This document shows positions 10,506 to 20,679 of a DNA stretch of 64,000 bases, in pieces; position 1 is the stretch's first letter; the number at the start of each line of letters is the position of its first letter. The DNA lies in NCBI GenBank assembly GCA_021464245.1, contig JADCRB010000066.1, forward strand, positions 1,587,548 through 1,651,547, read 5' to 3'. The translations under genes and the position numbers were made by a program. Below the pieces are notes generated by a model. That model was not told where the DNA came from. It searched no databases and saw only the letters and a program-made list of their open reading frames with translations. The stretch comes from Carallia brachiata (taxonomy: Eukaryota > Streptophyta > Magnoliopsida > Malpighiales > Rhizophoraceae).

Positions 10506-10616
10506 AGATCTTATTAGGATCCACACCCTCCAAAAATTGGTGCATGTCATGCACGGTATTCTTTAGTAAAAGGCAAAAGAATAATTGGCTTTGTGCTCAC
10601 CACATGGCACCATGCT
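10506..10616 (-). pseudogene. U5 snRNA, U5-b (unit 1), promoter deleted
   Basis: On the minus strand the body runs from AGCATGGTGCC through loop 1 (TGCCTTTTACTAAAG) to a good Sm site AATTTTTGG and a 3' tail. The base before GCC in the loop is T where other U5 copies have C. The region that should hold the USE and TATA is missing: at about 10640 homology jumps from the proximal flank directly to the distal flank, compared with U5-c. The body may be sound but it has no recognisable promoter. Confidence 0.87.
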
Positions 10617-11100
10617 CTGCATAATGTGGTTGCCCGTCCATTAGAGAGAAAAGAAAGATGTTTCCTTAAAAAAGTTGGAACATTCCCATTTTGAGTTACA
10701 AAAGCTCTTTGATACCTTTGAATTAGAACAAAATTTGAGTCCAGATTGGCTTCATAAATGCTGTCAAAAATCTTAATTATGTGAGATTGACATCTTTTAT
10801 TGGAGAAAATCATAATATTTTGGGTGTCGAGAGATTTGTCAAAATTTTTATGGTGTTTGTTCATTCTTTTGATGTTTTTTGTTCTTTTTTCATAGGGTCC
10901 TCAATTTTTGCTTTAATGGTTCTCCACGGGAAAAGTACTTCCTTTTTGGCAAGTTAGCACGAGAAGGGTCTCAAACTCTCGACGCTGACATTTATTGACA
11001 GGGTTTTGGATATTAACATCAATCTCAAATCAAAATGCATAGGTACCTTATTGGAAGATTATGAATAAATTACACCAATCATGCAATTAACAACCCTCAT
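10617..11100. other. Spacer and degenerate promoter of U1-c
   Basis: Flank of U5-b followed by the region upstream of U1-c; the counterpart in unit 2 is 28217-28699. Where a USE is expected there is only ATCTCAAATCA, with three changes. A TATA-like GAATAAAT follows after about 30 bp but lies 7 bp farther from the RNA start than in U1-a. Confidence 0.55.
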
Positions 11101-11216
11101 TTACTAACCCAGACGGGGTTGATGGGCGATCAAGAAAGCCCATGGCCTAGTTTAGTGGCCACCATTTCACCTAGGAGGTGCACCCACCTAAGGTCTTCCC
11201 AACGGGCGGAGCCTAC
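11101..11216 (+). pseudogene. U1-c 5' part, split by a copia element (unit 1)
   Basis: The first 116 nt of a variant U1, ending at the CCTAC that became the target-site duplication (11212-11216). The 5' end reads TTACTAACCCAG in place of ATACTTACCTGG. The U1A loop has ATTTCAC in place of ATTGCAC. It is interrupted before the Sm site by a 5.9-kb retrotransposon; the rest resumes at 17159. Confidence 0.92.
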
Positions 11217-11844
11217 TGTTAATGTAAATTCTGTAATTTGTAATTTAGAATTGAAAACAATGAACTGCAGACCGCTTCCCTCTCAGAATAAAATGAAGCC
11301 TATGCGAATTCCCTCTCAGGATAAAATGAACCTTACTACACTTGTGCAGTGGTGAAATCAAGACAGGAGAAGAAAATGTGCATGTAATATTGTTGGTACT
11401 GTTTGTAATTTTTCTGCAGCAAAATACAAACAGTATGAATTCTTATAAAATATTTACAGGAAAGTTATTTATGGAACACAACTATTCAAACAATAAAACT
11501 ATTGGGTTGTAACTGTTCGGACATAACTGCCAAGGCAGTTAATTAACAAGAAAAAGTGTAGGAAATATTCAACTATTACATAAATTAATTAATTAAAATA
11601 ATTAATAATTATGTAATAAACTTCCACGTGACACGTGCACGTGCCAAGTGCCAAGTGCGCCTATAAAAGCGCCTAAAATGCTCTATACGCCGCGCGCGTA
11701 CGTGGCATTTGTCCATAAATTCCCTTTAGACCAATTAAACTAATGTCATGTGTTTCCATATATAAAGTCTTCCAAACCTCTTTCTCTTTTCCATGTGGGA
11801 CTTTTACATTCCTTTTCTTTATTCCTTTTGAAAATACCCTTACA
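11217..11844 (-). repeat. 3' LTR of the copia element (unit 1)
   Basis: A 628-bp LTR, downstream in element orientation. It lacks a stretch of about 65 bp that the other LTR has near 16530-16590. Just inside, the minus strand reads GAAAATGGCAGGCAAT, a weak polypurine tract. Confidence 0.9.
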
Positions 11845-12396
11845 ATTGCCTGCCATTTTCAAAAGATTGAAAATAATGGATCCACAACAATATTGAAAAT
11901 CAAATGCATAAATAATAGTATCTTACGATTGAACTATTACATAGTAAAGTGTTTGTTACAACAATCTGAATGTCATGGTGGTCAAGCCTTGAACCATACA
12001 TTGTAATTGATTGACAGTACAAATACTTTACACAAATGACTTTACAACATAAACTCTTCAGAAAATAGATGATGCAATTAAAAAAGGCCTTTACATCCAT
12101 ATCCCTTTCATGAATATTTTAAAGTTAAGCCCTCTATCTTCTTGAAACGGCCCACATTCCATATTCATATAGGCAGACTAAGTGTCCTCGCCATACAGCA
12201 CTTTCCACTATCTGTTAAGAGTACTAAAACTTACCCTCTCACTTTATACTGTGGGTATCAAGCACCGTATAACTTTGGGATGTATACTTACAGGTTACAG
12301 TGTTTCAATCATGCTTTTGATGTACTTTAACTCATTGAACTCAAGACTTGAAGTTGTACCAAGCATTGATTCGAGTTTCCATCAATGGTGATCAAA

Positions 12397-12657
12397 CTAT
12401 ATGGGCTTGAGACCCGTCCCATTTGATGTCTTGATTACCAAATCTCTTGTCAATCCTTTCGTCAAAGGATCGACCAAATTTTGACTTGACCTCACAAAAT
12501 CAACTGTAATTACTCCATTTGTGATCAAGTCTCTAACATAACTGTGTCTTAATCCTATATGTCTACACTTACCATTATACACTTGACTATATGCCTTCGC
12601 TAGAGTAGCCGAACTGTCACAGTGTATAGAAATGGGTGCTGCCGGTTTTGGCCACAA
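12397..12657 (-). pseudogene. copia RNase H, C-terminal pol (unit 1)
   Basis: Reads as the end of copia pol, with CDSSATLAKAYSQVYNGKCR, HIGLRHSYVRDLI and DPLTKGL motifs typical of the RNase H terminus. The stretch between this and the RT (12658-13204) is still recognisable as pol but is broken by stops and frameshifts. Confidence 0.85.
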
Positions 12658-13204
12658 AGGAATCTCATAAAGTAGGTTCCTTAGTCATTCTACTTCTTTA
12701 CTAGCGGATGCCAATGCCACAAATTCTGCAGCCATAGTTGAAACTGTTATGCAAGTCTGTTTCTTAGAATCCCAAGAAATTGTACCTCCACCAAGCATAA
12801 AAATCCAACCACTAGTTGAAGCATAATCATCTTTATCAGTGATCCAACTGGCATCTGAATATCCTTCTAAAACTTAAGGGTAACCCGAATAGTAAATGCC
12901 AAAATCTTTGGTTTTCTTTAAGTGCTTCAAAATTCTGTTTATTCCATGCCAATGCATGTTGCTTGGATTGCTTGTGTACTTACTCATTTTTCAACTGCAT
13001 AGGCTATGTCTGGCCTTGTACATGTCATTGCATACATCAGACATCCTATTACCTTAGCATACTACAGTTGTGATACTGGATTCCCCACATTCTTTGTATA
13101 CTGGAAGTTGTTATCATATGGGGTAGAGACTGGAACACAATTAGTGTGATTGAACTTCTTCAGAACTTTCTCAATATAATGTGACTGAGTGAGCATATAC
13201 TCTT

Positions 13205-14092
13205 CTAACATCGTACAATTTTAATTCCTAAGATGACATCAGCCTCACTCATATCTTTCATGTCAAAATTCTTAGACAGAAATTGTTTGGTAACATTGAC
13301 TTGTTCTAAGTCAGTTCCAAAGATCAACATGTCATCTACATATAAACAGATAATGACACCATTTATTTCATTAAACTTGCTATATACGCACTTGTTAGAT
13401 TCGTTTATCTTGAATCCATTAGCAAATATTACTTGATCAAACTTCTGGTGCCATTGCTTAGGTGCTTGTTTTAATCCATACAACGATTGAACAAGTTTGC
13501 ACACCTTTTTCTTTTGACCAGGTACAACAAACCCTTTAAGTTGTTCCATATACACCTCTTCTTCCAGTTCACCATTTAAGAATGTTGTTTTAACGTCCAT
13601 CTGATGAATTACTAAATTATGAATAGAAGCTAGTGCAATGAGCACTCTGATTGTAGCAATTCTAGCCACTGGTGCATATGTATCAAAATAATCAATACCA
13701 TGTTTTTGTGTAAACCCTCTTGCAACCAACCTAGCTTTGAACTTGTCAATTGTTCCATCAACTTTCATTTTCTTTTTGAAAATCCACTTACAGCCAATTG
13801 GTTTTGAGCTTGGTGGGAGGTCAACCAATTTCCAGGTCTTATTACCTATAATTGAGCCCATTTTATCATTTATTGCTTCCTTCCAAAACATAGCATCTTC
13901 TGATTTCATTGCTTCTCCATATGTTTCAGGATCATCTTCAGTGTTGAAGAAATATGGAATTTTATCATTCACTGATTCTCTTGTTCCTTCAACTAAGAAC
14001 ATAAAGAAATCAGAACTGAAAGTTTTTGCTTTCCTTGCTCTCTTACTTCTTCGAAGTTCAATGGCTTCATCATTTTCCTTTTCATTTGCCAT
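13205..14092 (-). pseudogene. copia reverse transcriptase (unit 1)
   Basis: About 295 residues of copia RT. The entry motif KWIFKKK, KARLVARGFTQ, DVKTTFLNGELEEEVYM, LYGLKQAPKQW and the catalytic LYVDDML are all present. A change from A to T in DVKTTFLNG (usually DVKTAFLNG) is conservative. This is the longest open piece of pol in the element. Confidence 0.93.
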
Positions 14093-14376
14093 ATTATCAT
14101 TTTCGGGAATTTGTATTTATTTTAGAATTGCAGAATTTGAGACGAATCTGTTTTCATCAAAGATAGCATCTCTTGATTCAATTATTGTATTTACTGATAT
14201 AGAGTCATTAGGCTCTTCGAAGTTCAATGACTTCATCATTTTTCTTTTCATTTGCCATATTATCATTTTCGGGAATTTGTATTTGTTTTGGAATTGCAGA
14301 ATTTGAGACGAATCTGTTTTCATCAAAGATAGCATCTCTTGATTCAATTATTGTATTTACTAATATAGAGTCATTA
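14051..14376 (-). repeat. Tandem duplication of about 165 bp in pol (unit 1)
   Basis: A segment coding part of the integrase-RT linker (with FDENRFVSNSAI and PENDNMANEK) occurs twice in tandem with few differences. The same duplication is in the unit 2 element (about 31638-31963), so it predates the unit duplication. The two copies differ slightly, so it is not brand new. Confidence 0.88.
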
Positions 14377-14380
14377 GGCT

Positions 14381-15211
14381 CTATGACCATGAATCGATAT
14401 GCCTTGCTGTGACAAGCAAAACCCAAAAAGATGCACTTAATTCCTCTTTCTCCCAACTTTTTTCGTTTGGGTTCAGGAACTTTGACAATTGCTTTACAGC
14501 CTCAAACCTAAGGTTTGGCTTCCTTTTATTCCAAAACTCATATGGGGTCATTTTGTTCCTTTTTGTTGGAACTCTATTTAAAATGTGGCATGCAGTAAGC
14601 AATGCCTCACCCCAAAAACCTTGACTCAAGCCAAAATTAGATAGCATGGCATTCATCATTTCTGTGAGAACTCGATTTTTGCGTTCTGCAACACCATTCT
14701 GTTGTGGTGCATAAGGAGCAGTGGTTTCGTGAATAATTCTTGTGGACTCAAAAAATGCAGTATCATAATACTCTCCTCCCCTATCTGATCGTAAGCATTT
14801 AATGACAGCATTACATTTAAGTTCAACTTCAGTTTTATACACTTTGAATCTTTCAATTACTTCACTTTTAGAATGCATCAAATAAACATGACAAAATCTA
14901 GAATAGTCATCAATAAAAGTCACAAAATATTTCTTTCCTCCTAATGTTGGTATACTATACAAGTCACAAACATCACTATGTATCAATTCCAATATACTTG
15001 AAGATCTATTAACTGTGGGAAATGGATTTCTTGTTATTTTTGTTAGCATGCATGTCTTGCATTTATTTTCAGTTTTATCAAAATATGACAGTAAGTTTAA
15101 TTTAACCATATCATGCAACCTTCTGAAATTTACATGTCCAAGCCTATTATGCCAAAGGAAAAACATGCTCAACAACATAAGCAGAACTAGTAGTATTATT
15201 ATTAATATCAA
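14381..15211 (-). pseudogene. copia integrase (unit 1)
   Basis: Contains the zinc-binding pre-integrase region ([14 protein letters not shown] ... CKTC) and the catalytic core with D in HSDVCDLY, D in FIDDYSRF, and YAPQQNGVAERKNR around the third acidic residue. The 5' part is separated from protease by a frameshift near 15360. Confidence 0.9.
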
Positions 15212-15348
15212 TATTCAGTTTGAACATACCATCACATAAATAACCCTTTCCCACAAACATTCCCCCTTTGGAGAGGACAAAATTATTTGCCTCAAATACA
15301 AGTTTAAACCCAAACTTATTTAAGAGACTACCTGAAACCAGATTTTTT

Positions 15349-15843
15349 CTAACTTCTGGTACATAAAAATACATTATTAAGAGTTACAACTCTTCCTGAA
15401 GTAAACTTTAATTCCACCTCACCAATTCCCTTAACTGGAACTGTGGCAGAATTTCCCATATACACTACTGTACCATCATCTACTGGTTTCACAAATTTGA
15501 AGAAGTTTTTGTTCTTGCAAACATGTCGGGTAGCTCCAGAATCAATCCACCAAGCAATGTCATCCTCAATTGAATTGATTTCTGTGATCATAACAACCAG
15601 ATTTCTATTAGCTTCTGAGGATCCTTGCTTTTCCTTCTGTTTCTTGAATAGGCGGCACTCCCTTTTAAAGTATCCTTTCTTATGACAGAAATAGCATCCG
15701 CCCTTTTTCTTCTGACTTTTAGTCTTTTTCGACCCATCATCAGATTGATTCTTCCTCTTTCTGGTTTGCTTGATGGACTGCCCTTTTTCAACCACTTGCA
15801 CTTTTGAAACATATGAGCCATGTTCTTTGTTTTCTTCCTGCAT
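15349..15843 (-). pseudogene. copia nucleocapsid zinc knuckle and protease (unit 1)
   Basis: The zinc knuckle reads CYFCHKKGYFKREC. The expected His of CX2CX4HX4C is Tyr, in both copies of the element. Further on, WWIDSGATRHVC holds the aspartic protease active site (DSGA). A frameshift near 15360 interrupts the frame, whereas the unit 2 copy stays open into the pre-integrase. Confidence 0.9.
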
Positions 15844-15911
15844 GTGAAATTCCTCTTTTACACGAAGATGGTTGGCAAGACTCTGAAGAGAAATGTCTTC
15901 TGTCTTATGTT

Positions 15912-16438
15912 TTAGACTCCTTTTAAAGTGTTTCCATTAAGGGGCAGTTTGTCAATAATGGAACTCACAATGATTGTTTCATCCATAGTCATCTTATGTT
16001 GTGAAAAGTGGTTCAAAGTTCTTTCAATTTCAGCAAATTGTTCCATTAATGGTCTGTTATCAGTCATCTTATAATTGTTAAATTTAGAGACAAGAAATTT
16101 CTTACTTGTTGCATCCTCTTGCATGTATTTTGCCTCTAATTTCTCCCAAAGTTCTCTTGACAGTTTGAAAGTTGTAGTAGACATCAAACAGTGCATCGCT
16201 CATAGCATTCAAAATGACCCCTAGCGATCTCATCATCGATATACCATTTTTGCCTCTTTCGTATATCATCAACTGTTTCATTATCAGTCTCTTCTGGTCT
16301 TGCAGTTGTAAGAACATATGCCACTTGAAGTGATACCAACAAAAAATGAACCCTCTTTTGCCATCTTATAAAATTTCCTCCATCAAACCTTTCCAATTTT
16401 ACAAAATTGGAAGCCAATTCCTTCAACGTTCTAGCCAT
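15912..16438 (-). pseudogene. copia gag (unit 1), frameshifted
   Basis: Gag starts at an ATG only 27 nt inside the 5' LTR (MARTLKELASNFVKLERFDG, then RWQKRVHFLL, LWEKLEAKYM and IDKLP). Two or more frameshifts near 16160-16215 and one at the IDKLP motif break it. The short leader leaves no room for a usual primer-binding site. Confidence 0.9.
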
Positions 16439-16465
16439 CACGAGTGATTAATATTGCCTTAAAAT

Positions 16466-17158
16466 TGTTAATGCAAAAATTCTGTAATTTGTAATTTGGA
16501 ATTGAAAACAGTGAACTGCAGATCGCTTCAAGTCGTGTGTCAAACGCCACTCTCCTTAAGGCAATATTCGCACTCCAATTCTGCACCAGAGCCTATGCGA
16601 ATTCCGTCTCAGGATAAAATGAAGCCCTTAATTATACTTGTGCAGTGGTGAAATCAAGACAGGATAAGAGAATGTGCATGCAATATTGTTGGTACTGTTT
16701 GTAATTTCTTCTGCAGCAAAATACAAACAGTATGGATTCTTATAAAACATTTTGCAGGGAAGTTATTTATGGGACACAACTATTCAAATAATAAAACTGT
16801 TAGGTTGTGACTGTTCGGACATAACTGCCAAGCCAGCTACTTAACAGGAAAATTGTATGAAATATTCAATTATTATATAAAATTAATTAATTAAAATAAT
16901 TAATTAATTATGTAATAAACTTCCACGTGACACGTACACGTGCCAAGTGCTCAAGTGTCAAGTGCGTCTATAAAAACGCCTAAAATGCGCTATGCGCGCG
17001 CGCGCGCGCGCATGCGTGGCACTTATCCATAAATTCCCTTTAGGCCAATTAAACTAATGTCATGTGTTTCCATATATAAAGCCTTCCAAACCTTTTTCTC
17101 TTTTTTATGTGGGACTTTTCCATTTCCTTTCTTTATTCCTTTTGAAAATACCCTTACA
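16466..17158 (-). repeat. 5' LTR of the copia element (unit 1)
   Basis: A 693-bp LTR, upstream in element orientation. It contains a GC/CG alternating tract near 16995-17012. It carries about 65 bp absent from the partner LTR. Confidence 0.9.
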
Positions 17159-17208
17159 CCTACATCATAATTTGTGGTAGTGGGGGCTTGTGTTCTCACG
17201 GCTCCGGC
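17159..17208 (+). pseudogene. U1-c 3' part after the copia insertion (unit 1)
   Basis: Resumes with the duplicated CCTAC, then the Sm region ATAATTTGTGGTAG and the 3' stem. It continues the gene interrupted at 11216; together they correspond to the uninterrupted copy at 46814-46974. Confidence 0.92.
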
Positions 17209-17514
17209 ATTCTTACTCAATGTTTATTTTAATTCTTTTGAAGTTAATTCTTCGACCGATGCTTCCCTATGCCTGTGAGGAAGAGAGATGATTTGTGTAA
17301 ATATGGTAGTTTTTTTTTTTTTCTCTTTTGGTGCAAATAAAATCATGAAGTCACATAAGCTAATTGATCAACACCTCAAAATGTAATGGGGAAGAGCTTA
17401 GAGGAGAAAGCATCAACAAGTCTGTAGGCGCAAATGATCTAATTGAAAGTCAAGGTTTCATCCCATTATAGTACTTCTTTTTATATTTGTCTCTACTAAA
17501 ATGTTTATTTCGCT

Positions 17515-18481
17515 CAATGTTATTAAAACCGAACCGGACCGGCCGGTTCGACCGATTTAACTGGGAACCGACCTCTGATCTGGTTCGGTTTACTCCTTGA
17601 AACTGGATAGTAGAGAACCGGCCGGAAACCGGCGAACCGGCGAACCGGGTTCAACCCGAAACCGGTGAGCCAGTCCCGATTTATCCGGTTCGGTCAAAAT
17701 CATTTAATAGTTGACTACCACGTGTCGCCGCTGTAATGCGCCAGAAAATGCTGAAATAAATTTTGGTCCTCCTCCATGTCGAACTCACATCCTAAGCCTT
17801 AGCAAATCAATGTCCAGCCACTGCACCAAGTTGTCCTCTTGTTTCTATATATACAATTAATTGTTTTATTACTTCCAAAACAAGGTGCCGATCTGCTCAT
17901 TGTTTGTCTTTTTTCAAAATTTTTTTAGTTTATTGATAATATATTAATATTACAATTTTAAAAACATATTCTTATTATTAAATATATAAAGTTAATTCAT
18001 TATTTTTTTTATTACTTAACATTAAAGACTTGTGATATGCAAATATTTTTTATTTTACATTAAATAATAAATAACATATAATTAAATTTATTATCTATCA
18101 TGTTAATATTTACAAAACTTATTATTGAATCTCTATCAATAACATTTTTCTTAATTACTTACTTATCTTTATTGTTTAATATAGTAATTAATTTTTAAAT
18201 TTTCTCATATATTAAATTATAAATTAAGTATTTCTCTAAAAAAATATAAATTAAGTATAAAAATCTCTCGAATATAATATTATAATATGTATAAAAACTT
18301 ATATTTTGTATGTTATTATATTTTACTCATCAGCATTTTTATAGAATGTATATATTTTTATATATATTTAATATTAAATACCGGTTTTACCGGTTTAATC
18401 CCGATTAAAGCGGTTGAACCGGTTGAACTTTGAACCTCTGAGCATTCCGGTTCTATAACCGATTCGGTTCTTACAACCTTG
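17515..18481. mobile_element. Non-autonomous hAT element hAT1 (unit 2)
   Basis: A 967-bp element with terminal inverted repeats (CAATGTTATTAAAACCGAAC at the left; the right end, reversed, reads CAAGGTTGTAAGAACCGAAT). It is flanked by a perfect 8-bp duplication ATTTCGCT (17507-17514, 18482-18489). Unit 1 shows the empty site near 777. GC-rich subterminal ACCGG repeats surround an AT-rich core. No transposase, so it must rely on one in trans. Confidence 0.92.
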
Positions 18482-18489
18482 ATTTCGCT

Positions 18490-19968
18490 CCACTCAATTT
18501 CTATATCTTTCTTCTTACTCCTACTACCAGAAATTCCTGGCTTCGACACAGCTCTGTAACAAACTTACTGTTACACAAAAACTATCTAGAGGAGTTTTTT
18601 TTTTTTTTTGGTCTAATAGGAGGAATATCTCTCCTTATTCCTATAAATCTCATGTTCCTTTCAAAATTAGAACTCAAAAATCAAAATAAAAATTTAACTT
18701 ACTAAACTATTAGAGTGTCTCTAAGGAACAAGAGCAGTCTTTTATATCATGGGTGATCAGGCTAGCAAATCGCAGGTCAAAGTATTCAATCCATTTTTGG
18801 GGCCATCAATAGTAGGCTTTATAAATTCCTCCAAGGCTGGAACTAAAACCAATATCAGTCCTGGGACAGTCACTAATCTATGTGAACCTTGTCATGTGCC
18901 CAATTGTTGACTTCAAGTGTAGCCAGGAAGCCCGGGAGGACCGTACATGAACTCCATGTTGTTAATATTTTTCAGTACTTTGATATTGTTGTTAATATTT
19001 TTTTTATTGCACTTCAGTGCTTTGATTTGGACAACTATAGGTGTTGTTTGTTTGCTTTTAATTAACACAAAATCAGATAATGATCCAGGCAATAGAGCAT
19101 GATCCTCTAGCTACAATGGTAAAGCTGCCAAACTCTTTTAAGGTTAGCAATTAGCACCACCCTCCACCAGTTGTTGGTTCATGGATGTTGACCTTATGCA
19201 ATAACAAAAATGTCCTAGTTCTAAATTTAAGTAGGGTCGCTGGTGCCCTTAATTATGTTCCTAAAAAGTGAAAACTCAAGTATAGTTCAGGACACTGATT
19301 TTGATGCATTTAGTTGTTATGAACAGAGATGAATTTGCAAGCCTTGAATTAGGTCCAAGAGGATGCCAAAAATATTAACTTTTGGGGTGTCCTCCAAGAA
19401 CCGTTCGTGTTAGCAGTAAGCACAGCAAGATTTGGGTATGTGAAACTGATTAATGCTTCATATATAATATTTTTAACCACTATATGCCTACTATGTTTAC
19501 ATGATCACATTTGTTGTGGAAAGCGTTAATTTGATACTGTGTATTCTTTTATGTATGATTAATATAACTTCTTTCATGTCCTTTTCAAGTTTGGTATGAG
19601 AATTGCTTCCAGGAACTAATCAAAGCTCTTACAATAATTTTTATCAATAAAAGAGTTGTTACCCCTAAAACGCCAAAGCTCGCCTTAAAAAGACATCCAA
19701 TATATGAGGCTCTCAGAATGTGTGATTTAATAAAAGATAAAAAATACGAAGCTTTATTTTTGGCGAGGATATTATTTTGGTAAATAAAAAAAAATTGTAT
19801 TGGCTAAAAATGCATAATAACTTTTTGTATTCCATTAAGTGGACGAAAACCAAAACTAGAATTTGCGTTTCTTTGCTTAGTACAAATATCAATGTGGCAA
19901 TGTCCAAGGACAAATCCTGAAAAAATAAAGAGAGAAAAAAAATAGAAAAAAGGTAACAGAAAACAGAA
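18490..19968. other. Remainder of the U5-to-U2 spacer (unit 2)
   Basis: Same spacer as 778-2303 in unit 1, including the 53-codon ORF at 18749-18910 (MGDQASKSQVKVFNPF...). No recognised gene. Confidence 0.55.
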
Positions 19969-20017
19969 GTACCACGTCGACCAATAGAGACTAGTACAAC
20001 AAAAACCAGTTATAAAG
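19969..20017 (+). promoter_or_regulatory. U2-a promoter, unit 2: mutated USE + TATA
   Basis: The USE reads GTACCACGTCG (19969-19979), two changes from GTCCCACATCG. TATAAAG is kept at 20011-20017. Expected to be weakened. Confidence 0.78.
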
Positions 20018-20042
20018 TCTAACTCAGGATGCAATTTAAAGG

Positions 20043-20240
20043 ATACTTTTCTTGGCCTGTTGGTTAAGATTAAGTGTAGTATTTGTTCTTATCAATTTAA
20101 TATTTGATACATGGGTCATTGACCCACATGATATTAAATTAATATTTAAATGGAAAGGGCTCACTACAATAGCTTGCTATTGGAGTCCTCGCGCGTTGCC
20201 CATGTGTTGCACTACTGCAAGGGCCAGGCACACCCTACCA
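20043..20240 (+). ncRNA. U2 snRNA, divergent copy U2-a (unit 2)
   Basis: 198 nt, with the same divergent body as unit 1 but closer to the unit 3 copy (CTTGGCCTGTTGGTTAAG at the 5' stem). Branch-point core GTAGTA is present and the end is CACCCTACCA. A mutated USE makes it a poor candidate for expression. Confidence 0.82.
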
Positions 20241-20516
20241 ATTTTAGTCTAACTATTTCTTTTGTGCACAATTAAGAGCCACCGCATGATCTCAGAGATA
20301 TAATAACTGTTGGCAACAGCCCCATTTGCGAAATTTTGATGGTGTTTGTTCATTCTTTTGATTTTTTTTTTTTTTTCACAGGGTCCTGAACCTGAACTTT
20401 AGCTTCAATCATACTCTGGGGCAAAGTACATTAAAAGTTTATTAAGAAGGTTTTGGAAATTAGCATCAATCTCAAACCCAAAGCGTCTAGGACACTAACT
20501 AGAAGATTGGTATAAG

Positions 20517-20597
20517 TGCACCCACCTAAGGTTTCCCAAGTGGCAGAGCGAACGTCATAATTTGTGGTAGTAGGGCCTACATTCACGTGGCCCCTTC
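20517..20597 (+). pseudogene. U1 snRNA 3' fragment, U1-d (unit 2)
   Basis: Same 5'-truncated U1 relic as at 2941, starting GTGCACCCACC and including the Sm region. Cannot function as U1. Confidence 0.88.
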
Positions 20598-20679
20598 CAA
20601 TTCTTACTCAATTTTTTATTGTTTTTTTTTTTTTACAAGTCAATTCTTTCCATGGATGGCAGCCTTGTGAGGAAGAGAG

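Larger units (their letters stand above)
11217..17158 (-). mobile_element. Ty1/copia LTR retrotransposon inserted in U1-c (unit 1)
   Basis: A 5942-bp element in minus orientation with LTRs at 11217-11844 and 16466-17158. They begin TGTTAATG and end CTTACA on the plus strand. It is flanked by the 5-bp duplication CCTAC (11212-11216, 17159-17163). The internal order on the minus strand is gag, protease, integrase, reverse transcriptase, RNase H, which defines Ty1/copia. The LTRs differ in length by about 65 bp plus substitutions, so the insertion is not recent. Frameshifts and a stop make it non-autonomous. I see no tRNA primer-binding site. Confidence 0.95.
605..17339 (+). repeat. Tandem snRNA repeat unit 1 (about 16.7 kb)
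   Basis: This is the first of three head-to-tail copies. It contains U2-a, a U1 fragment, a 1.7-kb TIR element, U1-a, U5-a, U2-b, U1-b, U5-b and U1-c split by a copia element. It lacks the hAT element that units 2 and 3 carry near their left ends. Its left border (AATA, 605-608) is continuous with native spacer. Its right border is the chimeric junction at 17336-17339. It has more private substitutions than unit 2 or 3 in the left half. Confidence 0.93.

Noticed and set aside
10547..10864. 105-codon minus-strand ORF containing U5-b (also 28147 and 45750)
   Set aside because: It reads through the U5 body and flank. The conserved part is the snRNA loop and stem.
16995..17012. CG-alternating tract as a Z-DNA or regulatory element
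   Set aside because: It is a short simple repeat inside the LTR that varies between copies. No functional support.
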